A DNA stretch of 64,000 nt from the NCBI RefSeq assembly GCF_000184745.1, contig NC_014931.1, positions 5,766,001 to 5,830,000 of the forward strand, read 5' to 3'. Position numbers and translations under genes: made by a program. This DNA comes from Variovorax paradoxus EPS (GTDB lineage Bacteria > Pseudomonadota > Gammaproteobacteria > Burkholderiales > Burkholderiaceae_C). Of the stretch, positions 42,550 to 51,247 are shown piece by piece. A model generated the notes under the pieces. The model ran no database searches. It had not been told where the DNA came from and saw only the letters and a list, made by a program, of their open reading frames with translations. Each line of letters starts with the position of its first letter. Within the stretch, counting starts at the first letter, position 1.

Positions 42550-43772
42550 TCGCTGTTGTCCTTCGTGGGTTCCGGCTGCAGCGTGACGCCGCGCGCGAGC
42601 ATCCGTTCGATCTCCTCATCCGCGTAGCCCGCTTCGCGCAGCAACTCCACGCTCTGCTCGCCGATGCGCGGCGCGGGGCGGCGGATCGACGCGGGCGTGG
42701 CGCTGTAGCGCCCGACCGGCGCGAGCGTGCGGATGCGGCCCTCGTTCGGGTGATCGAACTCGGGAAAGAAATCGACCGCGCGCAGGTGCGGGTCGTCGAG
42801 CAGGCTTTCGGTCGTGTGCAGGCGCGCGACCGGGATGTCGGCCGCTTCCAGCACCGCCATCCATTCGTCGCTGCCGCGCGTGGCCATCACTTCGGCGACG
42901 AACGCATAGACCGCGCCGATGTTCGCCGCGCGCGCCGTGTGCGTGCCGAACATCGGCGAGGCGCGCAGTTCGGGCCGGCCGATCACGTCGAAGAAGGCCT
43001 GCCAGTGCTTGTCGTTGTAGATGAGCACGCTGAGGTGGCCGTCGGCCGTCGCGTACGGCTTGCGGTGCGGTGCGAGCAGCCGCGCATAGCCGGTGGGGCC
43101 GAGCGGCGGCTCGAAGCTGTGGCCGCCGAGATGGTCGCCCATCACGAACTGCGAGAGCGCCTCGAACATCGGCACCTCGACCGCCTGGCCCTTGCCAGTG
43201 CGCTGCGCGCTGAGCACCGCGGCGAGCAGCGCGATGGCGGCCTGCAGGCCCACGGCACGGTCGGCGAGCGTGACGGGCGCGTAGCGCGGCGCATCGCCGC
43301 TTTGCTGCGCGAAGAGCGAGGCGACGCCGGCCGCGCCCTGGATCAGGTCGTCGTACGCGGGCTTGCCGGCGTACGGGCCCTCTTCGCCGTAGCCGAACGC
43401 GCCGAGATAGACGATCTTCGGGTTGACCGCCGCCACGGCTTCGTAGCCGAGCCCCAACCGCGCCATCGCCTGCGGACGCGTGTTGTAGATGAGCGCATCG
43501 CAACCCGCCGCAAGCCGCAGGCACGCCTCGCGGCCTTCGGGCTGCTTCAGGTCGAGCACGATCGAGCGCTTGTTGCGGTTCAGGTGCATCGCCATCGCAC
43601 CCATGCCGGCGTGGCGCATCGGACCGACAGCGCGCAGGTTGTCGCCCGACGGCGGCTCGACCTTGATGATGTCGGCGCCGAGATCGCCGAGCGTCTGCGT
43701 GGCGTAGGGGCCCATCACCACGGCCGTGAGGTCGAGGATGCGGATGCCGTGAAGTGGTCCCGTGGTGTTCAT
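42546..43772 (-). CDS. CaiB/BaiF CoA-transferase family protein
   Basis: A 408-residue class III CoA-transferase. It has GIRILDLTAVVMGPYATQTLGDLGADIIKVE, LNRNKRSIVLDLKQPEG, YNTRPQAMARLGLGYE and TGYARLLAPHRKPYATADG. It overlaps the acyl-CoA dehydrogenase by four bases. It is only distantly similar by eye to the CaiB protein at 35869, so the two clusters handle different substrates. The 5' side (43779-43884) holds a GC-rich repeat separating it from the Bug gene. Confidence 0.92.
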   Translation of the reverse strand: MNTTGPLHGIRILDLTAVVMGPYATQTLGDLGADIIKVEPPSGDNLRAVGPMRHAGMGAMAMHLNRNKRSIVLDLKQPEGREACLRLAAGCDALIYNTRPQAMARLGLGYEAVAAVNPKIVYLGAFGYGEEGPYAGKPAYDDLIQGAAGVASLFAQQSGDAPRYAPVTLADRAVGLQAAIALLAAVLSAQRTGKGQAVEVPMFEALSQFVMGDHLGGHSFEPPLGPTGYARLLAPHRKPYATADGHLSVLIYNDKHWQAFFDVIGRPELRASPMFGTHTARAANIGAVYAFVAEVMATRGSDEWMAVLEAADIPVARLHTTESLLDDPHLRAVDFFPEFDHPNEGRIRTLAPVGRYSATPASIRRPAPRIGEQSVELLREAGYADEEIERMLARGVTLQPEPTKDNSE

Positions 43773-43778
43773 GTCTTT

Positions 43779-43884
43779 GCTCCTTCCCCTTCCGGGGGAA
43801 GGTTGGGATGGGGGCAGGCAGAGCGCCCGATGGATACGCCGCGTGCCCCCACCCCGGCCCTCCCCCGAAAGGGGAGGGAGAAAG
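43779..43884. repeat. GC-rich paired-hairpin repeat, copy A
   Basis: Two facing hairpins: CTTCCCC...GGGGGAAG at the left and CCTCCCC...GGGGAGG at the right, joined by complementary GGTTGGGATGGGGGCA and TGCCCCCACCCCGGCC stretches. The same architecture occurs at 55414-55533 and 59802-59922. It sits between the CaiB and Bug genes of one operon. Confidence 0.88.
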
Positions 43885-43896
43885 TCAGCTCAGCGC

Positions 43897-44910
43897 TCAT
43901 TCGGGTTGAATGCCGGCAGCCTGGATCAGCTTCTTCCACTTGGCCAGTTCGGACACGGTGAACGCACCCAGCTCCTCCGGCGTGCTGCCGAACGCATCGA
44001 AGCCCAGCTTGCTCACGCGCTCGCGAAACACCGCGCCGTTCGCCATCTCCGACAACGCCTTGTTGAGCTTCAGCACGATGTCGCGCGGCGTGCCGGCCGG
44101 TGCGAACACGCCGTTCCACGAGGTGATGTCGAAGCCCTTGAGCTCGGGCGTGTCGGCCAGCGGCGGCAGTTCGGGAAAGAGCTTGGTGCGCTCCTGCGTG
44201 GTGACCGCGATCGCGCGCATCTTGCCGGCCTTCACCGTCGCAAGCCCCGCGGCGAGGTCGACCACCATCATCGACACCTGTCCGCCGATCAGGTCGGCAA
44301 TCGCCGGCGGCGTGCTCTTGTAGGGCACGTGCAGCATCGGCACACCGCTCATGCGCGAGAGCGTGGCGCCGCTCACGATGCCGGTGCTGTTGCCGCTCGC
44401 ATAGGTCAGCTTGCCCGGATGCGCGCGGCCCCAGGCCAGGAGCTCGGCCACGCTCTTGACCGGCAGGTCGTTGTTGACCACCAGCATGAACGGCAGGTTG
44501 CCCATGCGGCTGACCGGTGCGAAGTCCTTCACCGGGTCGTAGGGCAGGTGCTTCATCAGGCTCGGGTTGGCCGAGTGCGTGGTGTTGGTGGTCATGAAGA
44601 GCGTGTAGCCGTCGGGCGGCGCCTTGGCCACGAGCTCGGCCGCGATCACGCCGTTGGCGCCGGCGCGGTTGTCCACGATCACCGATCCCTTGAGCGCCTC
44701 GCCGAGCATCTGCGCGGTGATGCGCGCCACCGCGTCGGTGCCGCTGCCGGCCGCGAAAGGCACGACGAGCTTGATCGGCTGCTTCGGGTAGCCGCCGTCC
44801 TGCGCGAAGGCCCAGGGCGCGGCGCCTGCGAGGCCCGCCGCGGCGCCAAGGGAAATGAAACGGCGGCGGCTTTCCACCGCGACTGTTTCTGTCGCGTTCT
44901 TCGTCTGCAT
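43897..44910 (-). CDS. Bug/TctC-family receptor with Tat-type signal
   Basis: A 337-residue periplasmic receptor. The N-terminus carries a twin-arginine motif SRRRFISLGAAAGLAG with cleavage near AFAQ, so it is probably exported folded by Tat. The mature part has YPKQPIKLVVPFAAGSGTD, DNRAGANGV and LPYDPVKDFAP. It lies between the cupin gene and the CaiB gene on the minus strand and likely defines the substrate taken in by this operon. Confidence 0.92.
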   Translation of the reverse strand: MQTKNATETVAVESRRRFISLGAAAGLAGAAPWAFAQDGGYPKQPIKLVVPFAAGSGTDAVARITAQMLGEALKGSVIVDNRAGANGVIAAELVAKAPPDGYTLFMTTNTTHSANPSLMKHLPYDPVKDFAPVSRMGNLPFMLVVNNDLPVKSVAELLAWGRAHPGKLTYASGNSTGIVSGATLSRMSGVPMLHVPYKSTPPAIADLIGGQVSMMVVDLAAGLATVKAGKMRAIAVTTQERTKLFPELPPLADTPELKGFDITSWNGVFAPAGTPRDIVLKLNKALSEMANGAVFRERVSKLGFDAFGSTPEELGAFTVSELAKWKKLIQAAGIQPE

Positions 44911-44937
44911 GGTTTTTTGTCTCCGGGTGGTTGTCGT

Positions 44938-45339
44938 TCAGGGCCGGATCACGCGCTCCGGCAGTTCCTCGTACGGCGGGCTGTAGATCACCAGCACGCG
45001 CACCGGCTCGTCGCTCACTACCGTGAAGGTGTGCATCACATCGGCCGGAAAAAAGCAGCTGTCGCCGGGGTGCAGCTCCTGCCGTTGGCCGCCCACCTCG
45101 GCGACCGCGCGGCCTTCGAGCATGTAGCAGACCTGCTCGATGCCCGGGTGCGCATGCGGCAGCGCGCCCTTGCCCTTCTGGATGTGACCGACCAGCACCT
45201 CGAGCTGCTTTGCGCCCACGGTCTCGGGGCCGATCAGCCGCTTGTTCAGCGTGCCGGTGTGATTGGCGGGGTGGTAGCCGGTGATCTCGTTCTCGCGGAT
45301 GAAGTAGCGTGCAGCGGGAGCGGTAGCGGTGGCAGTCAT
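44938..45339 (-). CDS. small cupin-domain protein
   Basis: A 133-residue single-domain cupin. Motif 1 appears as LPHAHPGIEQVCYMLEGRA (His and Glu metal ligands) and motif 2 as LHPGDSCFFPADVMHTFTV with the late His. It might be a small metalloenzyme or a ligand-binding accessory. The ATG at 45339 overlaps the IclR stop by four bases (ATGA), so it is translationally coupled to the regulator. The long upstream in-frame reading is antisense-like within iclR and was discarded. Confidence 0.88.
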   Translation of the reverse strand: MTATATAPAARYFIRENEITGYHPANHTGTLNKRLIGPETVGAKQLEVLVGHIQKGKGALPHAHPGIEQVCYMLEGRAVAEVGGQRQELHPGDSCFFPADVMHTFTVVSDEPVRVLVIYSPPYEELPERVIRP

Positions 45340-46085
45340 CGGGGGCTTTCTGTCTTGGGTTCGATCGCGAGGCAGGCCGAGCGCAGCATCGCGGCGATCT
45401 CCTCGATGCGCGGCTCCACGCGGTAGCGCGGGCCGGCGACCGAGATGGCGTACGCCTCGCCGCCGATGCGCAGCGGCCAGGCCAGGCCGATCAGGTCGGG
45501 AATGCTTTCGCCGAGGTTGCCGTACCAGCCGCGCGCGGCGGAGCGCTGCAGTTCGTCCTCGATGGCGTCGGCGGTGGTGAGCGTGGCGTCGGTGAGCGGC
45601 AGCAGCGCCGTGCCTTCGAGCAGCTTGCGGCGCGCCTCGGGCGCGAGCGTGGAGAGCAGCGCGCGGCCGAGCGAGTTGGCATACGCCGGGCGCGTCTCGC
45701 CCGACTCGGCCGTGTAGCGGATGCGCTGTGGCGCACTCAGCACGTCGAGGTAGACGACGTGCCCCGCATCCCGGAACTTGCCGAACACCACGGTCTCGCG
45801 CGCGGCGTCGCGCAGTTCTTCGAGCGTGGCCTTCACGCGGTCGAGCACCGGATCGTGCGCGGCGATGACCTGCGCCATCGCGAGCAGCCGGCCCGTCGGG
45901 TAGTAGCCCTGGCGGCGGCCGGTCTCGTACATGTAGCCCTGCTCTTCGAGCGTGCGGATGAGGCCGAGGCAACTGGACACGGGCATGTCGAGCAGCCGCG
46001 CCATCTCGGACAGCGCCAGCGGCTGCTTCTCCCGGGCAAAGAGTTCGACGATCTCGATCACGCGAAACGCTGTTTTCACAACCAT
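45336..46085 (-). CDS. IclR-family transcriptional regulator
   Basis: A 249-residue regulator. The N-terminal winged helix is about 4-65 (LALSEMARLLDMPVSSCLGLIRTLEEQGYM) and the C-terminal effector domain includes RYTAESGETRPAYANSLGRALLS. It heads the minus-strand operon with a cupin, Bug receptor, CaiB, acyl-CoA dehydrogenase and acylphosphatase, and probably controls it. The short AT-rich upstream segment (46086-46120) could hold its operator. Confidence 0.92.
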   Translation of the reverse strand: MVVKTAFRVIEIVELFAREKQPLALSEMARLLDMPVSSCLGLIRTLEEQGYMYETGRRQGYYPTGRLLAMAQVIAAHDPVLDRVKATLEELRDAARETVVFGKFRDAGHVVYLDVLSAPQRIRYTAESGETRPAYANSLGRALLSTLAPEARRKLLEGTALLPLTDATLTTADAIEDELQRSAARGWYGNLGESIPDLIGLAWPLRIGGEAYAISVAGPRYRVEPRIEEIAAMLRSACLAIEPKTESPR

Positions 46086-46175
46086 GAAGAAATTTTCTCG
46101 TATGTGAAAAACAAACGTGTCAGGGTTTCCCCTTTGTTGGCCTCCTTTCAGCCAGATCGTCGGTAGCGCATCGCG

Positions 46176-47096
46176 TCAGTAACCGCGGACGGGATCGACG
46201 ATGCCGTTGATCGGCAGCCCCTCTTCCATCGCGCGGATCTTCCCGGCGATCTGCGTGATGGACTCCTCGCGCAGCGTGCGCGCCGAGCCGTGCGGGGTCA
46301 CGGTGATCTTGGGGTGGCGCCAGAAGGCATGGTCGGCCGGCAGCGGCTCGACCTGGAACACGTCGAGCGTCGCGCCTGCGAGCTCGCCGGCATCGAGCAT
46401 CGGGATCAGGTCGTCTTCGACCAGATGCCCGCCGCGCGCGATGCTGATGAGATAGCCCTCGGGCTTCAGCTTGCCGAGCGTCTTGCGGTTGAGGATGCCG
46501 CGCGTCGCATCGGTCAGCGGCAGCAGGTTGATCAGCACGCGCGTGGACGCGAGAAACTCGTCGAACTGCGCTTCGCCGCTGAACACCTGCACGCCATCGA
46601 TGGCCTTCGGCGAGCGGCTCCAGCCCAGCACCGGGAACTCGAACTGCGCGACGGCCTTGGCCACGCGCTCGCCCAGCACGCCGAGCCCCATGATCCCGAC
46701 CGGAAAATCGCGCCGCAGCTTCGGCTTGCGATAGCTCCACTTGCCCTGGCGCGCATCCGCTTCGTAGATGTCGAACTCGCGGAAGTGGCGAATGAGCGTG
46801 TGGCACACGTATTCGGCCATCTGCACCGACATGCCCGCATCGTCGAGCCGCACGATGCGCGTGTGCGCCGGCACCTTGAGCTTGAGCAGCGCATCGACGC
46901 CCGCGCCGATGTTGAAGATGCCGCGCAGCTCGGGCTGCTGGTCGATGAACTCCTGCGGTGGCGCCCACACCACAGCGTGGTCGGCTTGAGGCGCGCCGGG
47001 CTTCCATGCTTCGATGACGGCATCGGGGAGTTCGGCCTTGAGGCCTTCGATCCAGGGGTCTGGGCGGTTGTCGGTGAGGTAGACGGTGATTCGCAT
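46176..47096 (-). CDS. D-2-hydroxyacid dehydrogenase, glyoxylate/hydroxypyruvate reductase A type
   Basis: A 306-residue NAD(P)H enzyme reducing glyoxylate or hydroxypyruvate. The nucleotide-binding loop is GIMGLGVLGERVAKA; the catalytic Arg is in SIARGGHLVE, Glu in FQVEPLP and His in TPHGSAR. The N-terminus MRITVYLTDNRPD and size match the GhrA group. The start at 47096 is preferred to an in-frame extension of 29 residues that has no signal or conserved block. It stands alone, divergent from the EthD gene. Confidence 0.9.
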   Translation of the reverse strand: MRITVYLTDNRPDPWIEGLKAELPDAVIEAWKPGAPQADHAVVWAPPQEFIDQQPELRGIFNIGAGVDALLKLKVPAHTRIVRLDDAGMSVQMAEYVCHTLIRHFREFDIYEADARQGKWSYRKPKLRRDFPVGIMGLGVLGERVAKAVAQFEFPVLGWSRSPKAIDGVQVFSGEAQFDEFLASTRVLINLLPLTDATRGILNRKTLGKLKPEGYLISIARGGHLVEDDLIPMLDAGELAGATLDVFQVEPLPADHAFWRHPKITVTPHGSARTLREESITQIAGKIRAMEEGLPINGIVDPVRGY

Positions 47097-47185
47097 GGGG
47101 CGAATCTTAGTGAGGGCGCTGACGCGATGCCCATGGATGGCTATGCTCGAACGCCACCCACACCTCAGCTCACCCGGAGACACCC

Positions 47186-47500
47186 ATGATCAAAGTCAGC
47201 GTGATGTACCCCTACACGGCCGACGCCCGCTTCGACCACGCCTACTACCGCGACAAGCACATGCCGCTGCTGAAGGCGCGCATGGGCGACGCCTGCCTTT
47301 CGTACACCATCGACAAGGGACTGGGCGGCGGCGCACCTGGATCACCGCCGGCCTACATCGGCATGTGCCACGTGTTCTGCGAATCGGTCGAAGCCTTCCA
47401 GAAGGCGTTCGGGCCGCATGCGAAGGAGATCAACGGCGATATCAAGAACTACACCGACATCGCGCCGGTGATGCAGATCAGTGAAGTGGTGGTGGGCTGA
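47186..47500 (+). CDS. EthD-domain protein
   Basis: A 104-residue ferredoxin-like (dimeric alpha-beta barrel) protein. The EthD pattern is MIKVSVMYPYTADARFDHAYYRDKHMPLLK, with the HMPL stretch characteristic. EthD proteins accompany oxygenases (ethyl tert-butyl ether degradation is the type case), but many copies are single genes of unknown role. A GGAGA site precedes the ATG. No oxygenase is adjacent. Confidence 0.88.
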   Translation: MIKVSVMYPYTADARFDHAYYRDKHMPLLKARMGDACLSYTIDKGLGGGAPGSPPAYIGMCHVFCESVEAFQKAFGPHAKEINGDIKNYTDIAPVMQISEVVVG

Positions 47501-47518
47501 TCGCCCACCTCCCTTCGC

Positions 47519-48475
47519 TCACGCCGCTTTCGCGCGCCTGCGGCGCCACAACACCCGCACCAGCCACGCGAGCGGCAGCCCCACCAGCAACAGCCACGGC
47601 AGCACAGCCGCCAGGAAGGTGATGAGCACGCCCACGCTTTCCGCCAGCACGGAGCCGGCTTCGCGCAGCGCCCGCACCATCGGGTTGTAGCTGCGCCCGC
47701 CCTGCACCAGCGTGCGGCTCGGCGTGAACTGGATCTGGATGTGCTGCTTGCTCGTCTGCTGCTCCAGCACCTTGCGCTGGGTGGCGATGGCGTCGAGCTC
47801 GGCCTGCGTGTCCGACAGCGTGCGCTGGATCGCCAGCAGGTCGGCCATGGTGCGCTTGGTGACCGTGTCGCGCAGCATCAACCGCAGGCTGTCGCGGAAC
47901 TCGATTCGGTTCTTGATGCGCGCCTCGACGTCGATCACCTCGGCCGTCTTGTCCTCGCTCGTGGTGTTCTGCGACACCACCTTGGCGACGCCCGCGAGGC
48001 CGCTGAGCAGCTTGTCGACGTCGGCCGGGGCCACGCGCATCTCAAGCATGGCGTTGCCGGGCTGCTGCGGCGTTTCGCGCAACAGGGAGGACGACAGCAG
48101 CTCGCACTGCAGCGTGCCGCAGAGGTCGCGCACCTTGCCCCAGGCGTCGGCGAGTTGCTCGGGCGGCACTTCGACGTTCAGGTCCTGGCGCACCGCGAGA
48201 AAGCGCTGCAGCGGCACCTCTTGCCCTTGGCTTGCATCGGCGGCGGCAGAGGCTTGCTCGACCTGGGGAGCGGCACGCGACCGCTCCTTCATCGCCATGC
48301 CGCCGGCAAAGCCAGTGGGGGCCGACATGGGCGCTGGCGGCGGCGCCGCGTCGAGCGAGGCGACCTCGTTGCGCTGGCAACCGGCGAGTGCAAGCGCGGC
48401 GGCCAGCGCGAGGGCGGCAAAGCCTGCGTTGCGGCGAGCGAGATGGGTCGAAGCGGAGAGCTTGCGATGCGTCAT
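47519..48475 (-). CDS. DUF4349 lipoprotein
   Basis: A 318-residue envelope protein. The signal carries lipobox LAGC (lipidated Cys33). After a Pro/Ala linker the DUF4349 domain (about 95-300) has VRQDLNVEVPPEQL, a coiled-coil-like stretch TMADLLAIQRTLSDTQAELDAIATQRKVLEQQTSKQHIQI, and a C-terminal transmembrane helix (about 280-305) followed by RRRRAKAA. So it seems anchored at both ends. Function unknown; it stands alone downstream of the liu cluster. Confidence 0.87.
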   Translation of the reverse strand: MTHRKLSASTHLARRNAGFAALALAAALALAGCQRNEVASLDAAPPPAPMSAPTGFAGGMAMKERSRAAPQVEQASAAADASQGQEVPLQRFLAVRQDLNVEVPPEQLADAWGKVRDLCGTLQCELLSSSLLRETPQQPGNAMLEMRVAPADVDKLLSGLAGVAKVVSQNTTSEDKTAEVIDVEARIKNRIEFRDSLRLMLRDTVTKRTMADLLAIQRTLSDTQAELDAIATQRKVLEQQTSKQHIQIQFTPSRTLVQGGRSYNPMVRALREAGSVLAESVGVLITFLAAVLPWLLLVGLPLAWLVRVLWRRRRAKAA

Positions 48476-48566
48476 GAAAATCCCTTGAAGTGATGACTAC
48501 CGCAGCTGATACGGACGAGCCTCCGCAACGGGGTTAAAGAATTTCGCGCAACGCCCGCGAAGCTGG

Positions 48567-50567
48567 TCAGGCCGCGGTGGCCATTCGCAGCAGCTCTTCA
48601 CCCTCGGCCACCTGCTCGCCGGGCGAGAACATCAGTTCTTCCACCGTACCGTCGGCCGGCGCCGCGATGGTGTGCTCCATCTTCATAGCTTCCATCACGG
48701 CCAGCGGCTGGCCGCGGCTGACCTTGTCGCCCGCCTTCACGGCGAAAGACACGACCTTGCCGGGCATCGGCGCGGTGAGCCGGCCGCCTTCAGCCTGCGT
48801 GTCGCCCGCGTGGGCGAGGCGGTCGATGGCGGTGATCTTCGTGGCGCCCTTTGCGGCGAACACATGAGCCGTGGCGCCGTCCAGGTGCACGTCGAGCGTC
48901 TGGCGCGAGCCGCCGAACTCGACCTCGAACTCGCCCGTCGGGAACTGGCCGATGACCAGCGGCCCGGCCGTGCCGCCGGCTTCGAGCCAGAGGCCGCCGT
49001 CGCGCTTGTAGGTCAGCACGGCCGTCTGCTCCGCACCGCGGAACTCGAAGTCGAAGTGGCGCCGGTATTCCCCCAATGCGCGCCAGCCGTCGCGGCGCGC
49101 AAAGGGATCGGGCATTTTTGCGGGCCACTCGGTGATCAGCGTGCGCGTGATCGCGGCGGCGGCGGCCATCGGCAGGCCCAGTGCCTCGCGGTCGAACAGA
49201 ACGGCGCGCTCGCGCTCGATCAGCGCGGTGTCGAGGTTGGCTTTCGAGAACGATTCGGTCGCGAGGATGCCGCGCAGGAACTGCACGTTCGTCGCCACGC
49301 CCACGATCTGCACCTGTGCGAGCGCTGCGTCGAGCCGGGCCAGCGCCTCGGCGCGCGTGCTGCCGTGCACGATCAGCTTGGCGATCATCGAGTCGTAGAA
49401 GGGCGAAATCTCACCGCCCTCGCGCACGCCGTCGTCGATGCGCACGCGGCTGCGCTGGAAGGCAGTCGCCTGGGGCTTTCGGTACACGCGCAGCGTGCCG
49501 GTGGCGGGCAGGAAGTTGTTGTCGGGGTTCTCGGCGCAGATGCGCGCTTCGATCGCGTGACCGTGGATCTGCAGGTCCGCCTGCTTGGCGGGCAGCACCT
49601 CGCCGGAGGCCACGCGCAGTTGCCATTCGACGAGGTCGAGGCCGGTGATCGCTTCGGTCACGGGATGCTCCACCTGCAGGCGCGTGTTCATCTCCATGAA
49701 GAAGAAGTTCATCTCGCCGCCTTCACGCTGCTCGACGATGAATTCGACGGTGCCCGCGCCGACGTAGTTCACGGCACGCGCAGCCGCCACGGCCGAATCG
49801 CCCATTTGCTTGCGCATCGCCTCGGTCATGCCGGGCGCGGGCGCCTCTTCGAGCACCTTCTGGTGGCGACGCTGCACCGAGCAGTCGCGCTCGAACAGGT
49901 AGACGTAGTTGCCGTGCGTGTCGCCGAACACTTGGATCTCGATATGGCGCGGGCGCTGCACGTACTTCTCGATCAGCACCGCGTCGTCGCCGAAGCTGTT
50001 GATGGCTTCGCGCTTGCACGAGGCGAGCGCCGCTTCGAAATCCGCGGCCTTGTCCACCGCGCGCATGCCCTTGCCGCCGCCGCCCGCGCTCGCCTTGATG
50101 AGCACCGGGTAGCCGATGCGGTCGGCTTCGCGCTGCAGCAGCGCCGGGTCCTGGTCGTGGCCGTGGTAACCGGGCACCAGCGGCACGCCGGCCTTTTCCA
50201 TCAGCTGCTTCGACTCGGCCTTCAGGCCCATCGCCTTGATCGCCGAGGGCGGCGGGCCGATGAAGACCAGCCCCGCGTCGGCGCAGGCTTGTGCGAACTC
50301 TTCGTTCTCGCTCAGGAAGCCGTAGCCGGGATGCACTGCTTCGGCGCCCGTGGCCTTGGCGGCCTCGAGGATTCGCTCCCAGCGCAGGTAGCTTTCCTTG
50401 GGGGCGCTGCCCCCGATGTGCACCGACTCGTCGCAGGCGCGCACGTGGTTGGCATGCGCGTCGGCATCGGAATACACGGCGACCGTGCGGATGGCCATGC
50501 GACGGGCAGTAGCCGCCACCCGGCAAGCGATTTCACCGCGATTCGCGATCAGGATTTTCTTAAACAT
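48567..50567 (-). CDS. liuD: methylcrotonyl-CoA carboxylase biotin-containing alpha subunit
   Basis: Biotin carboxylase plus biotin carrier subunit that carboxylates 3-methylcrotonyl-CoA with the beta subunit at 52056. The 666-residue protein has the biotin carboxylase domain (KILIANRGEIACRV at start, ATP loop ASAGGGGKGMR, EMNTRLQVEHPVTE), a BT linker domain and a C-terminal biotinyl domain with EAMKMEH (biotin on Lys629). The gene neighbours (MCC beta, enoyl-CoA hydratase, isovaleryl-CoA dehydrogenase) favour methylcrotonyl- over propionyl- or acetyl-CoA carboxylase. Its start is overlapped by 8 bp by the DUF4126 gene. Confidence 0.92.
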   Translation of the reverse strand: MFKKILIANRGEIACRVAATARRMAIRTVAVYSDADAHANHVRACDESVHIGGSAPKESYLRWERILEAAKATGAEAVHPGYGFLSENEEFAQACADAGLVFIGPPPSAIKAMGLKAESKQLMEKAGVPLVPGYHGHDQDPALLQREADRIGYPVLIKASAGGGGKGMRAVDKAADFEAALASCKREAINSFGDDAVLIEKYVQRPRHIEIQVFGDTHGNYVYLFERDCSVQRRHQKVLEEAPAPGMTEAMRKQMGDSAVAAARAVNYVGAGTVEFIVEQREGGEMNFFFMEMNTRLQVEHPVTEAITGLDLVEWQLRVASGEVLPAKQADLQIHGHAIEARICAENPDNNFLPATGTLRVYRKPQATAFQRSRVRIDDGVREGGEISPFYDSMIAKLIVHGSTRAEALARLDAALAQVQIVGVATNVQFLRGILATESFSKANLDTALIERERAVLFDREALGLPMAAAAAITRTLITEWPAKMPDPFARRDGWRALGEYRRHFDFEFRGAEQTAVLTYKRDGGLWLEAGGTAGPLVIGQFPTGEFEVEFGGSRQTLDVHLDGATAHVFAAKGATKITAIDRLAHAGDTQAEGGRLTAPMPGKVVSFAVKAGDKVSRGQPLAVMEAMKMEHTIAAPADGTVEELMFSPGEQVAEGEELLRMATAA

Positions 50568-51231
50568 TCGGAGTGTCTCCCGGAGGATTCTTTTTCAGTT
50601 GAAACGCAGGCACGACGCCCGGATCGGGTCGGCCGCTGAAGATGCGGGCCACGCGGCTGAACAGCGCGCGCAGAAAACGCCAGCTCTTGCGGATGAGCCA
50701 CACGCTGAGCACCAGCACGAGGACGAACAGCACGAGAAAGACGAGCGGATGCGCGACAGCGAGCCACAGCCCGGCCGGCACCATCGTGTCTTCGACCAGC
50801 GAAGCGCCCACGTTGGAAAACGGCTCGGGCGAAGTGTTGATGGCCGCGCGCGTGGTGGCCTTGGCCGCATGCGCCGTGGCCGCGAAGCCGCCGCCGACCA
50901 GCGCGGCGACGATGGCCATCACGCCATGGTCCGCGCCGAACACGCTGGCCGCGAGCGCGGCGCCCGCGGGAATGCGGATCGCGGTGTGCACCACGTCCCA
51001 GAGCGAATCGAGGCCGGGGATCTTGTCGGCGAAGAACTCGATGAACACCATGAATCCGCTGGCCGCGATCACCACCGGATGCGCCAGCAACTGAAGCCCG
51101 CTCGGCAGCGGCACCCAGCCGAAGTAGCCGACGATGCCCGTCAAAAGCACGACCAGATAGAGGCGCACGCCGCTGGCCCAGCCGATGGCTGCGGCGAGCG
51201 CGAGCAACTGGGGCATGTCGAGTGCGTTCAT
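50560..51231 (-). CDS. DUF4126 integral membrane protein within the liu operon
   Basis: A 223-residue membrane protein with about five to six hydrophobic helices (AIGWASGVRLYLVVLLTGIVGYFGW, VVIAASGFMVFIEFFADKI, PLVFLVLFVLVLVLSVWLI) and the DUF4126 pattern DSLWDVVHTAIRIPAGA. It lies between the hydratase and the carboxylase alpha gene and overlaps the latter by 8 bp, so it is firmly part of the operon although no leucine-pathway role is known. It may affect transport or membrane state. The start at 51231 is the first ATG after a GGACGCGCC leader. Confidence 0.85.
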   Translation of the reverse strand: MNALDMPQLLALAAAIGWASGVRLYLVVLLTGIVGYFGWVPLPSGLQLLAHPVVIAASGFMVFIEFFADKIPGLDSLWDVVHTAIRIPAGAALAASVFGADHGVMAIVAALVGGGFAATAHAAKATTRAAINTSPEPFSNVGASLVEDTMVPAGLWLAVAHPLVFLVLFVLVLVLSVWLIRKSWRFLRALFSRVARIFSGRPDPGVVPAFQLKKNPPGDTPNV

Positions 51232-51247
51232 GGCGCGTCCTTGTCGG

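Noticed and set aside
39214-42627. An 1137-codon plus-strand frame spanning a Bug gene and the acyl-CoA dehydrogenase region
   Set aside because: It crosses real genes in other frames and on the other strand; no domain is visible in its translation.
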